Shown: piece after piece, positions 1 to 8,962 of the stretch
Layout of the letters: the number at the start of each line of letters is the position of its first letter
Position numbering within the stretch: position 1 is the stretch's first letter
DNA from: an uncultured Bacteroidales bacterium
GTDB lineage: Bacteria; Bacteroidota; Bacteroidia; Bacteroidales; UBA932
Reading direction: 5' to 3'
Assembly: GCA_900541925.1 (NCBI GenBank)
Contig: UQMB01000002.1
Location: forward strand, 162,893-226,892
DNA: 64,000 nucleotides
The notes under the pieces: generated by a model
Told to the model about the DNA's origin: nothing
The model's input: the letters and a program-made list of their open reading frames with translations, nothing else
The model's database searches: none
Made by a program: the position numbers and the translations under genes

Positions 1-1292
1 CGGCACAGCAGAGGGTCATCCGCGAGATACGGGCCGACCTCACCGGAGGGCGGCAGATGAACCGCCTGCTCCAGGGAGATGTGGGATCCGGGAAGACCCT
101 CGTGGCTGTTTTCAGCTGCCTGCTCGCCGTGGACAACGGATTCCAGGCCTGCATAATGGCGCCGACAGAAGTTCTCGCCCAGCAGCACGCGGCCAACATC
201 GCCAGGTACCTCGCGCCCACAAGGGTGAAATCCGCCCTTCTCACAGGCAGCACCACGGCCAAGGAACGGCGCGACATACACTCAGGCCTCGAGGACGGCA
301 GCATAGGCATCATCGTGGGCACCCACGCCCTGCTTGAGGACAATGTCGTCTTCAAGAATCTCGGGCTGGCCGTAATCGACGAGCAGCACCGCTTCGGAGT
401 AGACCAGAGGGCCAGGCTGTGGGCGAAGAACAGCCCGTCGCCGCATATACTCGTGATGACGGCCACCCCTATCCCGCGCACGCTGGCGATGACCCTGTAC
501 GGAGACCTTGACGTCTCCGTCATAGACGAGCTGCCGCCGGGCCGCAAACCAGTGCAGACGATATGCATAGGACAGAGCCGTCTCGGGGCCATGCACAAGT
601 TCATCAGGGAGGAGATCGCCGCCGGCAGGCAGGTGTTCATCGTGTACCCTCTCATCTTCGAGAGCGAGAAGACAGATCTCCAGAACCTCCAGAACGGATA
701 CGAGGAGGTGATGCGCGCGTTCCCGCTGCCGGACTACAAGGTGGCGATAGTCCACGGCCAGCAGAACGCAGAGGAGAAGAGTTTCAACATGGACGCGTTC
801 GCTGCGGGGAGGGCCGACATCCTTGTGTCCACCACGGTGATAGAAGTCGGAGTGGACGTGCCCAACGCGTCCGTGATGGTGATAATGAGCGCACAGAGAT
901 TCGGACTCAGCCAGCTCCATCAGCTGCGCGGCAGGGTCGGACGCGGTGCGGAGAAGTCCTACTGCATACTGGTCAAGGACAACAAGACATCCAAGGAGGC
1001 GCAGCAGAGGCTGGATCTGATGTGCTCCACGGAAGACGGCTTCGAAATAGCCGAGCAGGACATGAAGATGAGAGGGCCCGGAGACCTTGAGGGGACCCAG
1101 CAGAGCGGACTCCCCATCAACCTGTCGATAGCCTCGCTGGCAAAGGACGGAGCGCTCCTCTCAGAAGCCCGGGGCGACGCGGAGAAGCTCCTGGAAGCGG
1201 ACCCGACGCTGGAGAGCCCGCTGAACGCCCGGCTGGTACGAGAATTGAAAAAAGGCAGATACGAAATCAAAGATTACAGTAAAATATCATGA
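1..1292 (+). CDS. recG: ATP-dependent DNA helicase RecG, 3' part
   Basis: This is the C-terminal part of RecG, the superfamily 2 helicase that remodels stalled replication forks and Holliday junctions. The frame is open from base 3, so the N-terminal wedge domain lies before the window and the first ATG at 57 is internal. Visible motifs are the Walker A box GDVGSGKT just after the edge, the DEQH box in DEQHRFG, motif III in TATPIPRTLA, helicase motifs V-VI in STTVIEVGVDVPNA and QLRGRVGRG, and the RecG C-terminal signature GDLEGTQQSG. The stop overlaps the next ATG (ATGA at 1289-1292), which suggests translational coupling to the peptidase gene. The assignment is secure; only completeness is limited by the window edge. 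Confidence 0.96.
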   Translation, partial: AQQRVIREIRADLTGGRQMNRLLQGDVGSGKTLVAVFSCLLAVDNGFQACIMAPTEVLAQQHAANIARYLAPTRVKSALLTGSTTAKERRDIHSGLEDGSIGIIVGTHALLEDNVVFKNLGLAVIDEQHRFGVDQRARLWAKNSPSPHILVMTATPIPRTLAMTLYGDLDVSVIDELPPGRKPVQTICIGQSRLGAMHKFIREEIAAGRQVFIVYPLIFESEKTDLQNLQNGYEEVMRAFPLPDYKVAIVHGQQNAEEKSFNMDAFAAGRADILVSTTVIEVGVDVPNASVMVIMSAQRFGLSQLHQLRGRVGRGAEKSYCILVKDNKTSKEAQQRLDLMCSTEDGFEIAEQDMKMRGPGDLEGTQQSGLPINLSIASLAKDGALLSEARGDAEKLLEADPTLESPLNARLVRELKKGRYEIKDYSKIS

Positions 1293-3481
1293 GAAAAGCA
1301 CTTATCGGTTTATTCGTTTTGACTATGGCAATGAGTTGTGCTAAAACGGTCGAAAGCGGCTACATAGGCCCTTCCGACATCAAGGTTGAAAACGGGGTGA
1401 TGACCCCGGAGACGCTCCTCGCGCTCGGAAGGCTCTCCGACCCGCAGCTCTCCCCCGACGGCAGCAAGATCCTCTACGGCGTGTCCTACACTTCCATCCC
1501 GGACAACCGCAGCTGCCGCAATCTGTTCATCTGCAACACTGACGGCTCCGGGAAGACACAGCTCACCCGCTACGCCTCATCAGTGAGCAACGCGAGATGG
1601 TCCAAGGACGGATCGAAGATATACTTCATATTCAAGGGACAGGTCTGGCAGGCTCCGTTCAAGGGCAAGAGCCTCGGCAAGATGCAGAAACTCAGCGACA
1701 TCCCGGCAGGCGTCAGCGGATTCAGCGTCTCTCCGGACGAAGCCAACATAATATATGTCAGCAGCGTCAGGAACACTACCCTTCAGCAGCCGTCGGACAG
1801 CGACCCGGCGCTCGACAAGGCGCAGGCCTACGCTACAGAGGACCTGATGTACAGGCACTGGGACCATTGGGTCACAGAGGTTCCGCGCAGCTATGTGGCT
1901 CCTTTCGGCGGAGAGCTGATCACTCCAGACAACTCCTTCGACATCCTCGGCACAGCGGAGCTTTATGAACTGCCGACCGAGCCGTTCGGCGGCATCGAGC
2001 AGCTCGCCTGGGCGCCTGACAGCAGGCACATCGCCTATTCCTGCCGCAAGAAGACAGGCAAGGAATACGCCTTCAGCACCAACAGCTGCATCTACATCAC
2101 TGACATACAGTCCGGCCAGACCCTGGATGTCACCACATCAGGAGGATATGACACCGACCCAGTATGGAGCGCAGACGGCAAGCATCTCGCCTGGATTTCA
2201 ATGGCGCGTGACGGGTATGAGGCTGACCGCCAGAGGCTTATGGTATGCGATGTCGAGCTGGGCGACAGCGTCTCCATCGGAGCCGTGCACGAACTCAGCT
2301 CGACCTTCGACCACGATGTGACCGGACCGGTATGGCACGGCGAGGAGATATTCTTCAGTTCCCTCGTATCCGAGGGCATACAGGGTATTTTCTGCATAGA
2401 TATGAGCGGAGAGGTCCAGAGGGTGACCGGAGAGGACTGGTGGTTCGATTTCGACTCCCCGTTCGCTGTGCTCGAGAGCGACAAGGGCACCACCCTGCTC
2501 GCCTCCTACGCCAGCCTCAAGTTCCCGACAGAGCTCGTGGCCGTAGACATCACCTCCGACGGCACATCATACAGACAGCTTAGCGATGAGAACGGACACA
2601 TAATCAGCCAGCTGGACGACATCCGCTCGGAAAGCGTGCTCGTGGAGACAGTAGACCACAAACAGATGCAGTGCTGGATCACCTATCCGCCTCATTTCGA
2701 CAGCACCAAGGTCTATCCTGCAATCGAAATCGTGCTCGGAGGCCCGCAGGGCACCAACTCTCAGGACTGGAGCTACCGCTGGTGCTACCGCCTGATGGCT
2801 CAGCAGGGCTACATAGTCATCCGGCCTAACCGCCGCGGAACCACCGCATTCGGGCAGGAATGGAAAGAGCAGATCTCCGGAGACTACCCGGGCCTGAACA
2901 TGCAGGACTACCTCAGCGCCGGACGCTATATCAAAAGCAAGACTTATGTCGGCAAACTCGCCTGCGTCGGAGCCTCTTACGGCGGATACTCGGCCTATAT
3001 GCTCGAAGGGCTGCACGGAGACCTCTACGACTGCTTCATAGCCCACGCCGGCATATTCGACGAGAAGGCCCTGTGGTTCACGACCGAAGAGATGTGGTTC
3101 GCGAACTGGGACAACGGCGGCCTCACGGAATACGCATACACCCCGGGACAGAAGGGGCCTAAGGGTGACGGAATCACCTTCGGCGGCATGCAGCAGGCCG
3201 GCGCGCCATATGCGAGCACAGCCAAAGCCCGCAGACACTACGCCAACGACCCTTCATCCATGATCACCAAGTGGCGCACCCCTATCCTCTGCATCCACGG
3301 GATGATGGACTTCCGCATCCCGTACACCCAGGGCATGGCGGCATTCAACGCGGCCCAGATGATGGGCGTGCCGTCGAAGCTGGTCGTGTTCCCGGAGGAG
3401 AACCACTGGATCATACAGCCTCAGAACTCCCTCTACTGGCACAGGGAATTCTACAGCTGGCTTGACAGATGGATGAGATAA
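1289..3481 (+). CDS. S9 family prolyl oligopeptidase-like peptidase, lipoprotein
   Basis: A 730-residue serine peptidase of the S9 (DPP4/acylaminoacyl peptidase) type that probably trims peptides at the cell envelope. The N-terminus has a hydrophobic signal and a lipobox ending at Cys17, so it should be lipid-anchored. Residues of about 50-400 contain TolB/WD-like beta-propeller repeats (for example RLSDPQLSPDG and WAPDSRHIAY). The C-terminal alpha/beta hydrolase domain has the nucleophile elbow GASYGGYS (Ser563), Asp674 in MMDFRIP and His706 in ENHW, giving a complete triad. The ATG overlaps the recG stop. Exact substrate preference cannot be read from the sequence. The next gene follows after one base. 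Confidence 0.93.
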   Translation: MRKALIGLFVLTMAMSCAKTVESGYIGPSDIKVENGVMTPETLLALGRLSDPQLSPDGSKILYGVSYTSIPDNRSCRNLFICNTDGSGKTQLTRYASSVSNARWSKDGSKIYFIFKGQVWQAPFKGKSLGKMQKLSDIPAGVSGFSVSPDEANIIYVSSVRNTTLQQPSDSDPALDKAQAYATEDLMYRHWDHWVTEVPRSYVAPFGGELITPDNSFDILGTAELYELPTEPFGGIEQLAWAPDSRHIAYSCRKKTGKEYAFSTNSCIYITDIQSGQTLDVTTSGGYDTDPVWSADGKHLAWISMARDGYEADRQRLMVCDVELGDSVSIGAVHELSSTFDHDVTGPVWHGEEIFFSSLVSEGIQGIFCIDMSGEVQRVTGEDWWFDFDSPFAVLESDKGTTLLASYASLKFPTELVAVDITSDGTSYRQLSDENGHIISQLDDIRSESVLVETVDHKQMQCWITYPPHFDSTKVYPAIEIVLGGPQGTNSQDWSYRWCYRLMAQQGYIVIRPNRRGTTAFGQEWKEQISGDYPGLNMQDYLSAGRYIKSKTYVGKLACVGASYGGYSAYMLEGLHGDLYDCFIAHAGIFDEKALWFTTEEMWFANWDNGGLTEYAYTPGQKGPKGDGITFGGMQQAGAPYASTAKARRHYANDPSSMITKWRTPILCIHGMMDFRIPYTQGMAAFNAAQMMGVPSKLVVFPEENHWIIQPQNSLYWHREFYSWLDRWMR

Positions 3482-3482
3482 T

Positions 3483-4259
3483 ATGAAACTCAAGGATATA
3501 ATTGGCGCCATCGAAAAGGTGGCGCCGCTTTCCATTCAGGACGGCTTCGACAACTCCGGCCTCCAGGTCGGCATCCCGGAGCAGGAAGTCAGTTCGGTTC
3601 TCATCTGCCTCGATGTGACAGAAGATGTGGTCGCTGAGGCCGGGCGCCTCGGCTGCCAGCTCATCATCTCGCACCACCCGCTCCTCTTCCATCCCCTGAG
3701 AACGGTCAGCGACACCACTTATCAGCAGCGCTGCGTCATACGCGCCGTCACATCCGGCATAGCCATCTATTCCGCCCACACAAGCCTCGACAACGCACGC
3801 GGCGGGGTGAACTTCAAGATCGCCGAGAAAATCGGTCTGGAAGGCCTCTGCTGGCTATCGGCCAGAGAGGACGCAGACGCCGGTTCGGGAGTGATCGGAG
3901 AACTCCGCGCCCCCATGGCGGAAAGAGATTTCCTCCTGATGCTGAAAGACAAGTTCGGGGTACGATGCCTCAAACATTCCGCGACCACCGGCAAAATGAT
4001 AAAAAGGGTCGCCGTATGCGGCGGCGCGGGAGCTTTCCTGCTGCCCGACGCGATACGCAAGGAGGCTGACTGCTTCGTCTGCGGAGAGTTCCACTATCAC
4101 GACTGGTTCGAGAATTCGGGCGTGACCCTGGCGGAGCTTGGCCACTACGAGAGCGAACAGTTCACGCAGGAGCTGCTGCTTGAGCTGCTCTCCTCCGCCT
4201 TCCCGGGCATAGACGCAAGAATCACCGCCGCCCACACGAACCCCATAAATTGTCTGTAA
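3483..4259 (+). CDS. Nif3-like dinuclear metal center protein (YbgI/DUF34 family)
   Basis: A 258-residue member of the Nif3/YbgI family, hexameric proteins with a dinuclear metal site; the physiological reaction is unsettled and old GTP cyclohydrolase labels are not well supported. Family hallmarks are the N-terminal PLSIQDGFDNSGLQVG, the metal-binding ISHHPLLFHPL, SAHTSLDNARGGVN, and the C-terminal ELGHYESEQF that supplies further ligands. This is the short form without the inserted PII-like domain of longer homologues. It begins one base after the peptidase stop, and its TAA shares a base with the ATG of the next gene, so all four plus-strand genes probably form one transcript. Confidence 0.92.
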   Translation: MKLKDIIGAIEKVAPLSIQDGFDNSGLQVGIPEQEVSSVLICLDVTEDVVAEAGRLGCQLIISHHPLLFHPLRTVSDTTYQQRCVIRAVTSGIAIYSAHTSLDNARGGVNFKIAEKIGLEGLCWLSAREDADAGSGVIGELRAPMAERDFLLMLKDKFGVRCLKHSATTGKMIKRVAVCGGAGAFLLPDAIRKEADCFVCGEFHYHDWFENSGVTLAELGHYESEQFTQELLLELLSSAFPGIDARITAAHTNPINCL

Positions 4260-4999
4260 TGAACAACAAATATTCCCACGACAGCATAGTCAGCTGTTAC
4301 ATGTCCGACTGCCACTATCTCCTCAGGCCGGAATCATTCCTCGACCTGGCCCAGCAGATGGCGGTCAAGGCGGCCCAGGTCCAGAGTTTCAACGACAATG
4401 CGCTGAAATCTCACGGCTGCGCATGGATCCTCGCAAGGATGCAGGTACGCTTCGAGAGGAAAGTCCGCTTCGACGAGAACATCCACCTTGACACCTGGCA
4501 CCGTGGGCTGGACGGGCTATACTTCATCCGCGACTACCAGCTCAAGGATTCGGAAGGCCGGGTCGCCGTCAACTCCACAAGTTCATGGATAGTGATGAAC
4601 CTCGAAAGCCGCAGGATATGCCGCGAAGAGGAGATCATGTCCCTGATACCGTCCGGGCCGCAGAGCCAGGACAAGGCCATTGAGAATCCATGCCCCAAGA
4701 TCACATTCCCCAAGGGAGCCGAACTCAAGGAACTGGGGACGCACAGGGTGAACTGGTCCGATGTGGATTACAACGGGCACGCCAACAACGTGAAATACAC
4801 GGTATGGGCCCTTGACAACCTCCCGCAGGACCTCGTATTCGGACATTTCCTCAAGGAGGTCACCATAAATTTCAACAAGGAGGCAAGGGCGGGAGACACC
4901 GTGACCCTCTACCACACCGAATGCGACGGCGCCCACATAGTGGAGGGCCGCTGCGGAGACCACCAGGTCTTCATCGAAAGGCTGGTATTCGAGCCTTAG
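4259..4999 (+). CDS. Acyl-ACP thioesterase (FatA/FatB-like)
   Basis: About 246 residues forming two hotdog folds in tandem, as in bacterial acyl-ACP thioesterases that release free fatty acids from acyl carrier protein. The first hotdog includes LDLAQQMAVKAAQ and the substrate-facing segment WILARMQVRFERKVRF. The second has the family motif DVDYNGHANNVKYTVWALD, carrying the Asn/His residues of the active site. I chose the ATG at 4259, which overlaps the Nif3 stop as TAATG; a TTG three codons upstream (4250) would add only MSV. The stop TAG is followed directly by the terminal sequence of repeat copy A. Confidence 0.9.
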   Translation: MNNKYSHDSIVSCYMSDCHYLLRPESFLDLAQQMAVKAAQVQSFNDNALKSHGCAWILARMQVRFERKVRFDENIHLDTWHRGLDGLYFIRDYQLKDSEGRVAVNSTSSWIVMNLESRRICREEEIMSLIPSGPQSQDKAIENPCPKITFPKGAELKELGTHRVNWSDVDYNGHANNVKYTVWALDNLPQDLVFGHFLKEVTINFNKEARAGDTVTLYHTECDGAHIVEGRCGDHQVFIERLVFEP

Positions 5000-5160
5000 T
5001 AGGCGGCAAAAAATAAGTTGCCGCAGATTTGGCAAAGATTTTTGAGGATAGATGCCTTTTTGAAGAAGGAGTGTGCCGATGGCACATGACTGATGAAAAA
5101 AGGGATATAGACCAAAAAGACTGCCTAAGGTGATGCAACTTATTTTTTAACGATTACTTA
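4996..5160 (+). repeat. Palindromic intergenic repeat, copy A (full length)
   Basis: A 165-bp imperfect palindrome filling the whole gap between two convergent genes. The left end reads TTAGTAGGCGGCAAAAAATA and the right end, inverted, TAAGTAATCGTTAAAAAATA; both continue with AGTTGC, so the terminal inverted repeats are about 26 bp. The centre is a hairpin with stem TGTGCC/GGCACA and loop GAT at about 5072-5086. The stop codons of the thioesterase (4997-4999) and of uvrD (5158-5160) both lie inside the terminal sequences. Orientation is arbitrary; plus is used for the order GGC-end to GTT-end. Confidence 0.9.
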
Positions 5161-7527
5161 GGCCTCGAGAGGCCTGATCTTGGCGTATTTGAGCAGCAGA
5201 AGTTTCTCTCCGTGGAGGTCGAACTTGATATGAGCTTTCATGTCAGGGGCCGTCCCGGAGAGATTCAGTATAGTACCTGCACCGAAACGGTTGTGCTCCA
5301 CCCTCTCGCCGACGCGCAGCTGCCTCATGTCCACCCCGACGAAGTCAGGATCGGCCCCCGGCAGTGGTCTGCGCACAGGTGGCGCGACGCGTGAGACGGC
5401 AGGAGACGGAGCGCCCTGCTGCGCCCTCCTCTCATATGTGACTCTGGATGACTTGCCGTAATCTCCGGGCGTGCTGCCCGACATCCTGTCCAAGCGTCCT
5501 CCCGTGAAGCGTGAACCGAAACCGCCCCATTCGTGGCGGACGCCGCTGTCATCGAAATCCGCCTCGTCAAGAGGGTTCTCTATATATGAGGAATCTATCT
5601 CCCGTATGAAGCGGGACGGAGAATTGGACTCGTGCTTGCCGTTGCGCATCCTGGTGCCGGCAAAGGACAGGGACAGCGCCCTGCCCGCCCTCGTGACGGC
5701 GACATAGAAGAGTCTCCGTTCCTCTTCCAGGTTCTGCTTGGTGGCGAGCATCGACAGGCTCGGGAAGAGGTTCTCCTCCATCCCGGCCACAAACACATAA
5801 GGGAACTCAAGCCCCTTGGCGGAGTGTACCGTCATCAGGGCCACTTTGTTGTCCTCGTCCCCTTCGGACACGTCGACATTGCTCAGCAGGGACACATTCT
5901 CCAGGAAGTCATCAAGGGTCACGGTCCCGAGAGGTTCGTCGGAGCCCTCGGCCTCCATCTCCCTCTCCTCTATGAACGACGACACGGAATTGAGCAGTTC
6001 GTCAAGGTTCGCCACGCGGGAAAGCCCCTCTATGCTCGTGTCCGCCTTGTAGGAGGCGTAGAGTCCGCTCTTCTCCGCCACCATGATGGCCAGCTCATGC
6101 GCGTCAGTCGTGCTCACCAGCTCGGAAAGCCCCTTTATCATCGTGCAGAACGGCACGACTTTGGCCACTTTGAGAGCCGCCTCGAAAAGAGGCGTCCCGG
6201 AAGCGGCGGCCGCAGATTCCACAAGGCGGAAGGTGGTGTCGCCGATGCCCCTGGCCGGCTTGTTGACCACGCGCCTGAACGACTCGTCGTCGGACGGATT
6301 CACCACAAGCTTGAAATAGGCCATCATATCCTTGACCTCGGCCCGGTCGAAGAACGAATTGCCCGAGTAGATCATGTAAGGTATGTTGCGGCGGCGGAGC
6401 TGCTCCTCAAGGGCGCGCGACTGCGAATTGGTACGGTAGAGGATTGCGAAATCCTTGTACCCGCACTGCTCACGGCGCATCCTGGCGATAATCTCGGAGA
6501 CTATCGACACGGCTTCGTCCTGCTCGGTGTAGGCCTTCAGCAGCTTGATCTTCTCTCCCGTCCCGCCGACGGCGTAACACTTCTTGGGGATGCGCCCGTC
6601 ATTGTGCTCGATGATGGAGTTGGCGGCGTCGACGATGGTGGAAGTCGAGCGGTAGTTGCGTTCCAGGCGGAACACGCGGCACTCGGGATAGTCTTTCTTG
6701 AAATTCAGGATGTTCTCTATCTTGGCACCGCGGAAGGCGTATATCGACTGGCTGTCGTCCCCGACCACGCAGATGTTGTGGTGGAACTGCGCGAGCTTCT
6801 TCAGTATCAGGTACTGGGCATAGTTGGTGTCCTGGTACTCGTCCACCATGATATACGAGAACCGGTCGGCTATCGCGATGAGGGCGTCCTTGTTGTCCCG
6901 CAGCAAGTAGTTCATGTTCAGGAGGATATCATCAAAGTCCATCACCCCGGCGGTCTTGAGCTTCTTCTGGTAGAGCTCGTAGACATCGCACATGCGCGGC
7001 CTGCGGCTGTGGGAGTCCGTCACCATCAGCTCCGCGTTGTTGCGGTAGCCCTGGACGGTGACGAGGTTGTTCTTGGCCATCGATATGCGGGAAAGCACAT
7101 CCTTGGGCTTGTAGATCTTGTCGTCCAGGCCCAGCTCCTTGATGCACGCCTTGACGGCGCTTGTGGAGTCGGAGGTGTCATATATCGTGAAACGCTCCGG
7201 ATAGCCCAGGGACGCGGCGTACTCCCTCAGGAAGCGTACGAAGACCGAGTGGAAGGTGCCCATGACCAGCTTGCGCGCCGTACGCTCGCCCACCATGTCG
7301 GCAATCCTGGACTTCATCTCGCCGGCCGCCTTCTTGGTGAAAGTCAGGGCCAGAACCCTGGACGCCTCCGTCCCGCCGGCCAGGATGTAGGCTATTCTGC
7401 TCGTCAGCACTCTCGTCTTGCCGGATCCGGCGCCGGCGACTATCAGGACAGGACCGTCCACACACTCCACGGCCATTCTCTGCTCTTCGTTCAGTCCCTC
7501 CAGGACCGCTTTCACTTTATCCTCCAT
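5158..7527 (-). CDS. uvrD: ATP-dependent DNA helicase UvrD/PcrA
   Basis: A 789-residue superfamily 1A helicase used in nucleotide excision and mismatch repair and in removing blocks from DNA. Motifs in order are the Q-motif LNEEQRMAVE, Walker A GAGSGKT (about residue 31), the Walker B segment DEYQDTNYAQY, motif III GDDSQSIYAFRGA, motif IV RLERNYRST, motif V VHSAKGLEF and motif VI FYVAVTRA. The C-terminus has a short conserved domain (VGERVEHNRFGAGTIL) like the RNA-polymerase-binding Tudor domain of PcrA/UvrD. The start at 7527 gives the usual N-terminus. Its stop codon forms the end of repeat copy A. A long plus-strand ORF opposite it is an antisense shadow. Confidence 0.96.
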   Translation of the reverse strand: MEDKVKAVLEGLNEEQRMAVECVDGPVLIVAGAGSGKTRVLTSRIAYILAGGTEASRVLALTFTKKAAGEMKSRIADMVGERTARKLVMGTFHSVFVRFLREYAASLGYPERFTIYDTSDSTSAVKACIKELGLDDKIYKPKDVLSRISMAKNNLVTVQGYRNNAELMVTDSHSRRPRMCDVYELYQKKLKTAGVMDFDDILLNMNYLLRDNKDALIAIADRFSYIMVDEYQDTNYAQYLILKKLAQFHHNICVVGDDSQSIYAFRGAKIENILNFKKDYPECRVFRLERNYRSTSTIVDAANSIIEHNDGRIPKKCYAVGGTGEKIKLLKAYTEQDEAVSIVSEIIARMRREQCGYKDFAILYRTNSQSRALEEQLRRRNIPYMIYSGNSFFDRAEVKDMMAYFKLVVNPSDDESFRRVVNKPARGIGDTTFRLVESAAAASGTPLFEAALKVAKVVPFCTMIKGLSELVSTTDAHELAIMVAEKSGLYASYKADTSIEGLSRVANLDELLNSVSSFIEEREMEAEGSDEPLGTVTLDDFLENVSLLSNVDVSEGDEDNKVALMTVHSAKGLEFPYVFVAGMEENLFPSLSMLATKQNLEEERRLFYVAVTRAGRALSLSFAGTRMRNGKHESNSPSRFIREIDSSYIENPLDEADFDDSGVRHEWGGFGSRFTGGRLDRMSGSTPGDYGKSSRVTYERRAQQGAPSPAVSRVAPPVRRPLPGADPDFVGVDMRQLRVGERVEHNRFGAGTILNLSGTAPDMKAHIKFDLHGEKLLLLKYAKIRPLEA

Positions 7528-7599
7528 AACGCCGCGAAATTACGAAAAAAATGAGTAAATTCGCAGCGCATTTGCAAATCATATTAACGTCATATTTAA

Positions 7600-8958
7600 A
7601 TGTCACAAACCATCGTTTTGAAAAAGGGTCTGAACATCCCTATCGAGGGAGAAGCGGAACTTCGTGTATCCAAGGCGATTGCTCCGGGCATTGTGGCGGT
7701 CTGTCCGACCGACTTCAAAGGTCTTCTTCCGCGGCTTCTGGTCAAGGAGGGAGACCCGGTGCTTTGCGGTTCTCCTGTCATCGCTGACAAGAAGAACGCT
7801 GACATTCTCCTCACCTCTCCGGTAAGCGGAACGGTAAAGGAACTTGTCAGGGGCGACAAGCGCAAACTTCTCGCGGTCCTCATCGAGGCCGACAGCGAGA
7901 ACAAGTGCGTGGACTTCGGAGCGAAGGACGTCGCATCCTTGGATGCCGACGCGGTTCGCGAGGCCATTCTGCAGAGCGGCCTCTGGCCGTGGCTCGTCCA
8001 GCGCCCTTACGGCATCATCGCCGATCCGGCTGTCAAGCCAAAGGCAATCTTCGTGTCCGCATTCAACACAGCCCCTCTGGCTGCTGATGCGGAATTCTGC
8101 CACGCAGGCGAACTCAAGGCCCTCCAGGCCGGAGCCGACGCCCTCGGCAAGCTTACCGACGGAGGCGTCCACGTCTCAATAGACGCATCAAGGGAGCACA
8201 GCGAGTTCTCAAGGCTCACCGGAGTGGAGCTGCACAGTTTCAAGGGCAAGCACCCTGCCGGCAATGTCGGCGTGCAGATCAGCTACATCTCCCCTATACA
8301 GAAGGGCGAGACAGTATGGACAATCTCACTTGAAGGCCTCGCCGCCATCGGCAAGCTCTTCACCAAGGGAGTCTACGACGTCCGCCGCAAGGTGGCGGTC
8401 TGCGGACCTATGGCCATCGAGCCGTCCTACATCGAGACGGTGCCAGGCATGCCACTCAAGACGCTTGCCCCGTACTACGGAGGCGCCCCTGAGGACATAC
8501 GCTTCATCAGCGGCGATGTCCTGAGCGGCCGGAACTCCGGAGTCGACGGCTACCTCGGATTCTTCGACGAGCAGGTGACGCTCATACGCGAGGGCTTCGA
8601 GAAGGAGCTGCTCGGATGGGCCCGCCCTATAAGGTACAAGCAGTTCAGTACCGACCACTGCTATTTCTCTTGGCTCACCCCATGGAGGAAATACCAGATG
8701 GACACCAACCTCCACGGCGGCACCCGCGCATTCCTGATGAACGACGGCTACTACGCCAAGGTGCTTCCGATGGACATCTACCCGATCTACCTCACCAAGG
8801 CCTGCCTTGCCGGCGACATCGACAAGATGGAGCAGTTCGGCATCTACGAGGTGCTTCCGGAAGATCTCGCCACATGCGAGTTCATCGACCCGAGCAAGAA
8901 CAATATCCAGGACATCATATCAAAGGGCATAGACCTTATGCTCAAGGAAATGGCTTAA
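7600..8958 (+). CDS. nqrA: Na+-translocating NADH-quinone reductase subunit A
   Basis: First gene of a complete six-gene NQR operon. NQR oxidises NADH, reduces quinone and pumps Na+ out of the cell, generating the sodium motive force used by many Bacteroidota. NqrA is the soluble, cytoplasm-facing subunit. The 452-residue product begins with the family N-terminus KKGLNIPIEGEAE, followed by a biotinyl/lipoyl-like barrel (VKEGDPVLCGSPVIADK) and the segment DILLTSPVSGTV, then the HPAGNVGVQISYI region. The gap upstream to divergent uvrD is only 72 bp. It holds TAAATTCG (7556-7563), which may be a weak -7 box. Confidence 0.97.
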   Translation: MSQTIVLKKGLNIPIEGEAELRVSKAIAPGIVAVCPTDFKGLLPRLLVKEGDPVLCGSPVIADKKNADILLTSPVSGTVKELVRGDKRKLLAVLIEADSENKCVDFGAKDVASLDADAVREAILQSGLWPWLVQRPYGIIADPAVKPKAIFVSAFNTAPLAADAEFCHAGELKALQAGADALGKLTDGGVHVSIDASREHSEFSRLTGVELHSFKGKHPAGNVGVQISYISPIQKGETVWTISLEGLAAIGKLFTKGVYDVRRKVAVCGPMAIEPSYIETVPGMPLKTLAPYYGGAPEDIRFISGDVLSGRNSGVDGYLGFFDEQVTLIREGFEKELLGWARPIRYKQFSTDHCYFSWLTPWRKYQMDTNLHGGTRAFLMNDGYYAKVLPMDIYPIYLTKACLAGDIDKMEQFGIYEVLPEDLATCEFIDPSKNNIQDIISKGIDLMLKEMA

Positions 8959-8962
8959 AGGT

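Noticed and set aside
5632..7554. 640-codon plus-strand ORF
   Set aside because: It is antisense to uvrD, whose motifs are complete. The product is V/H/R/L-rich as expected for a shadow of GC-rich code.
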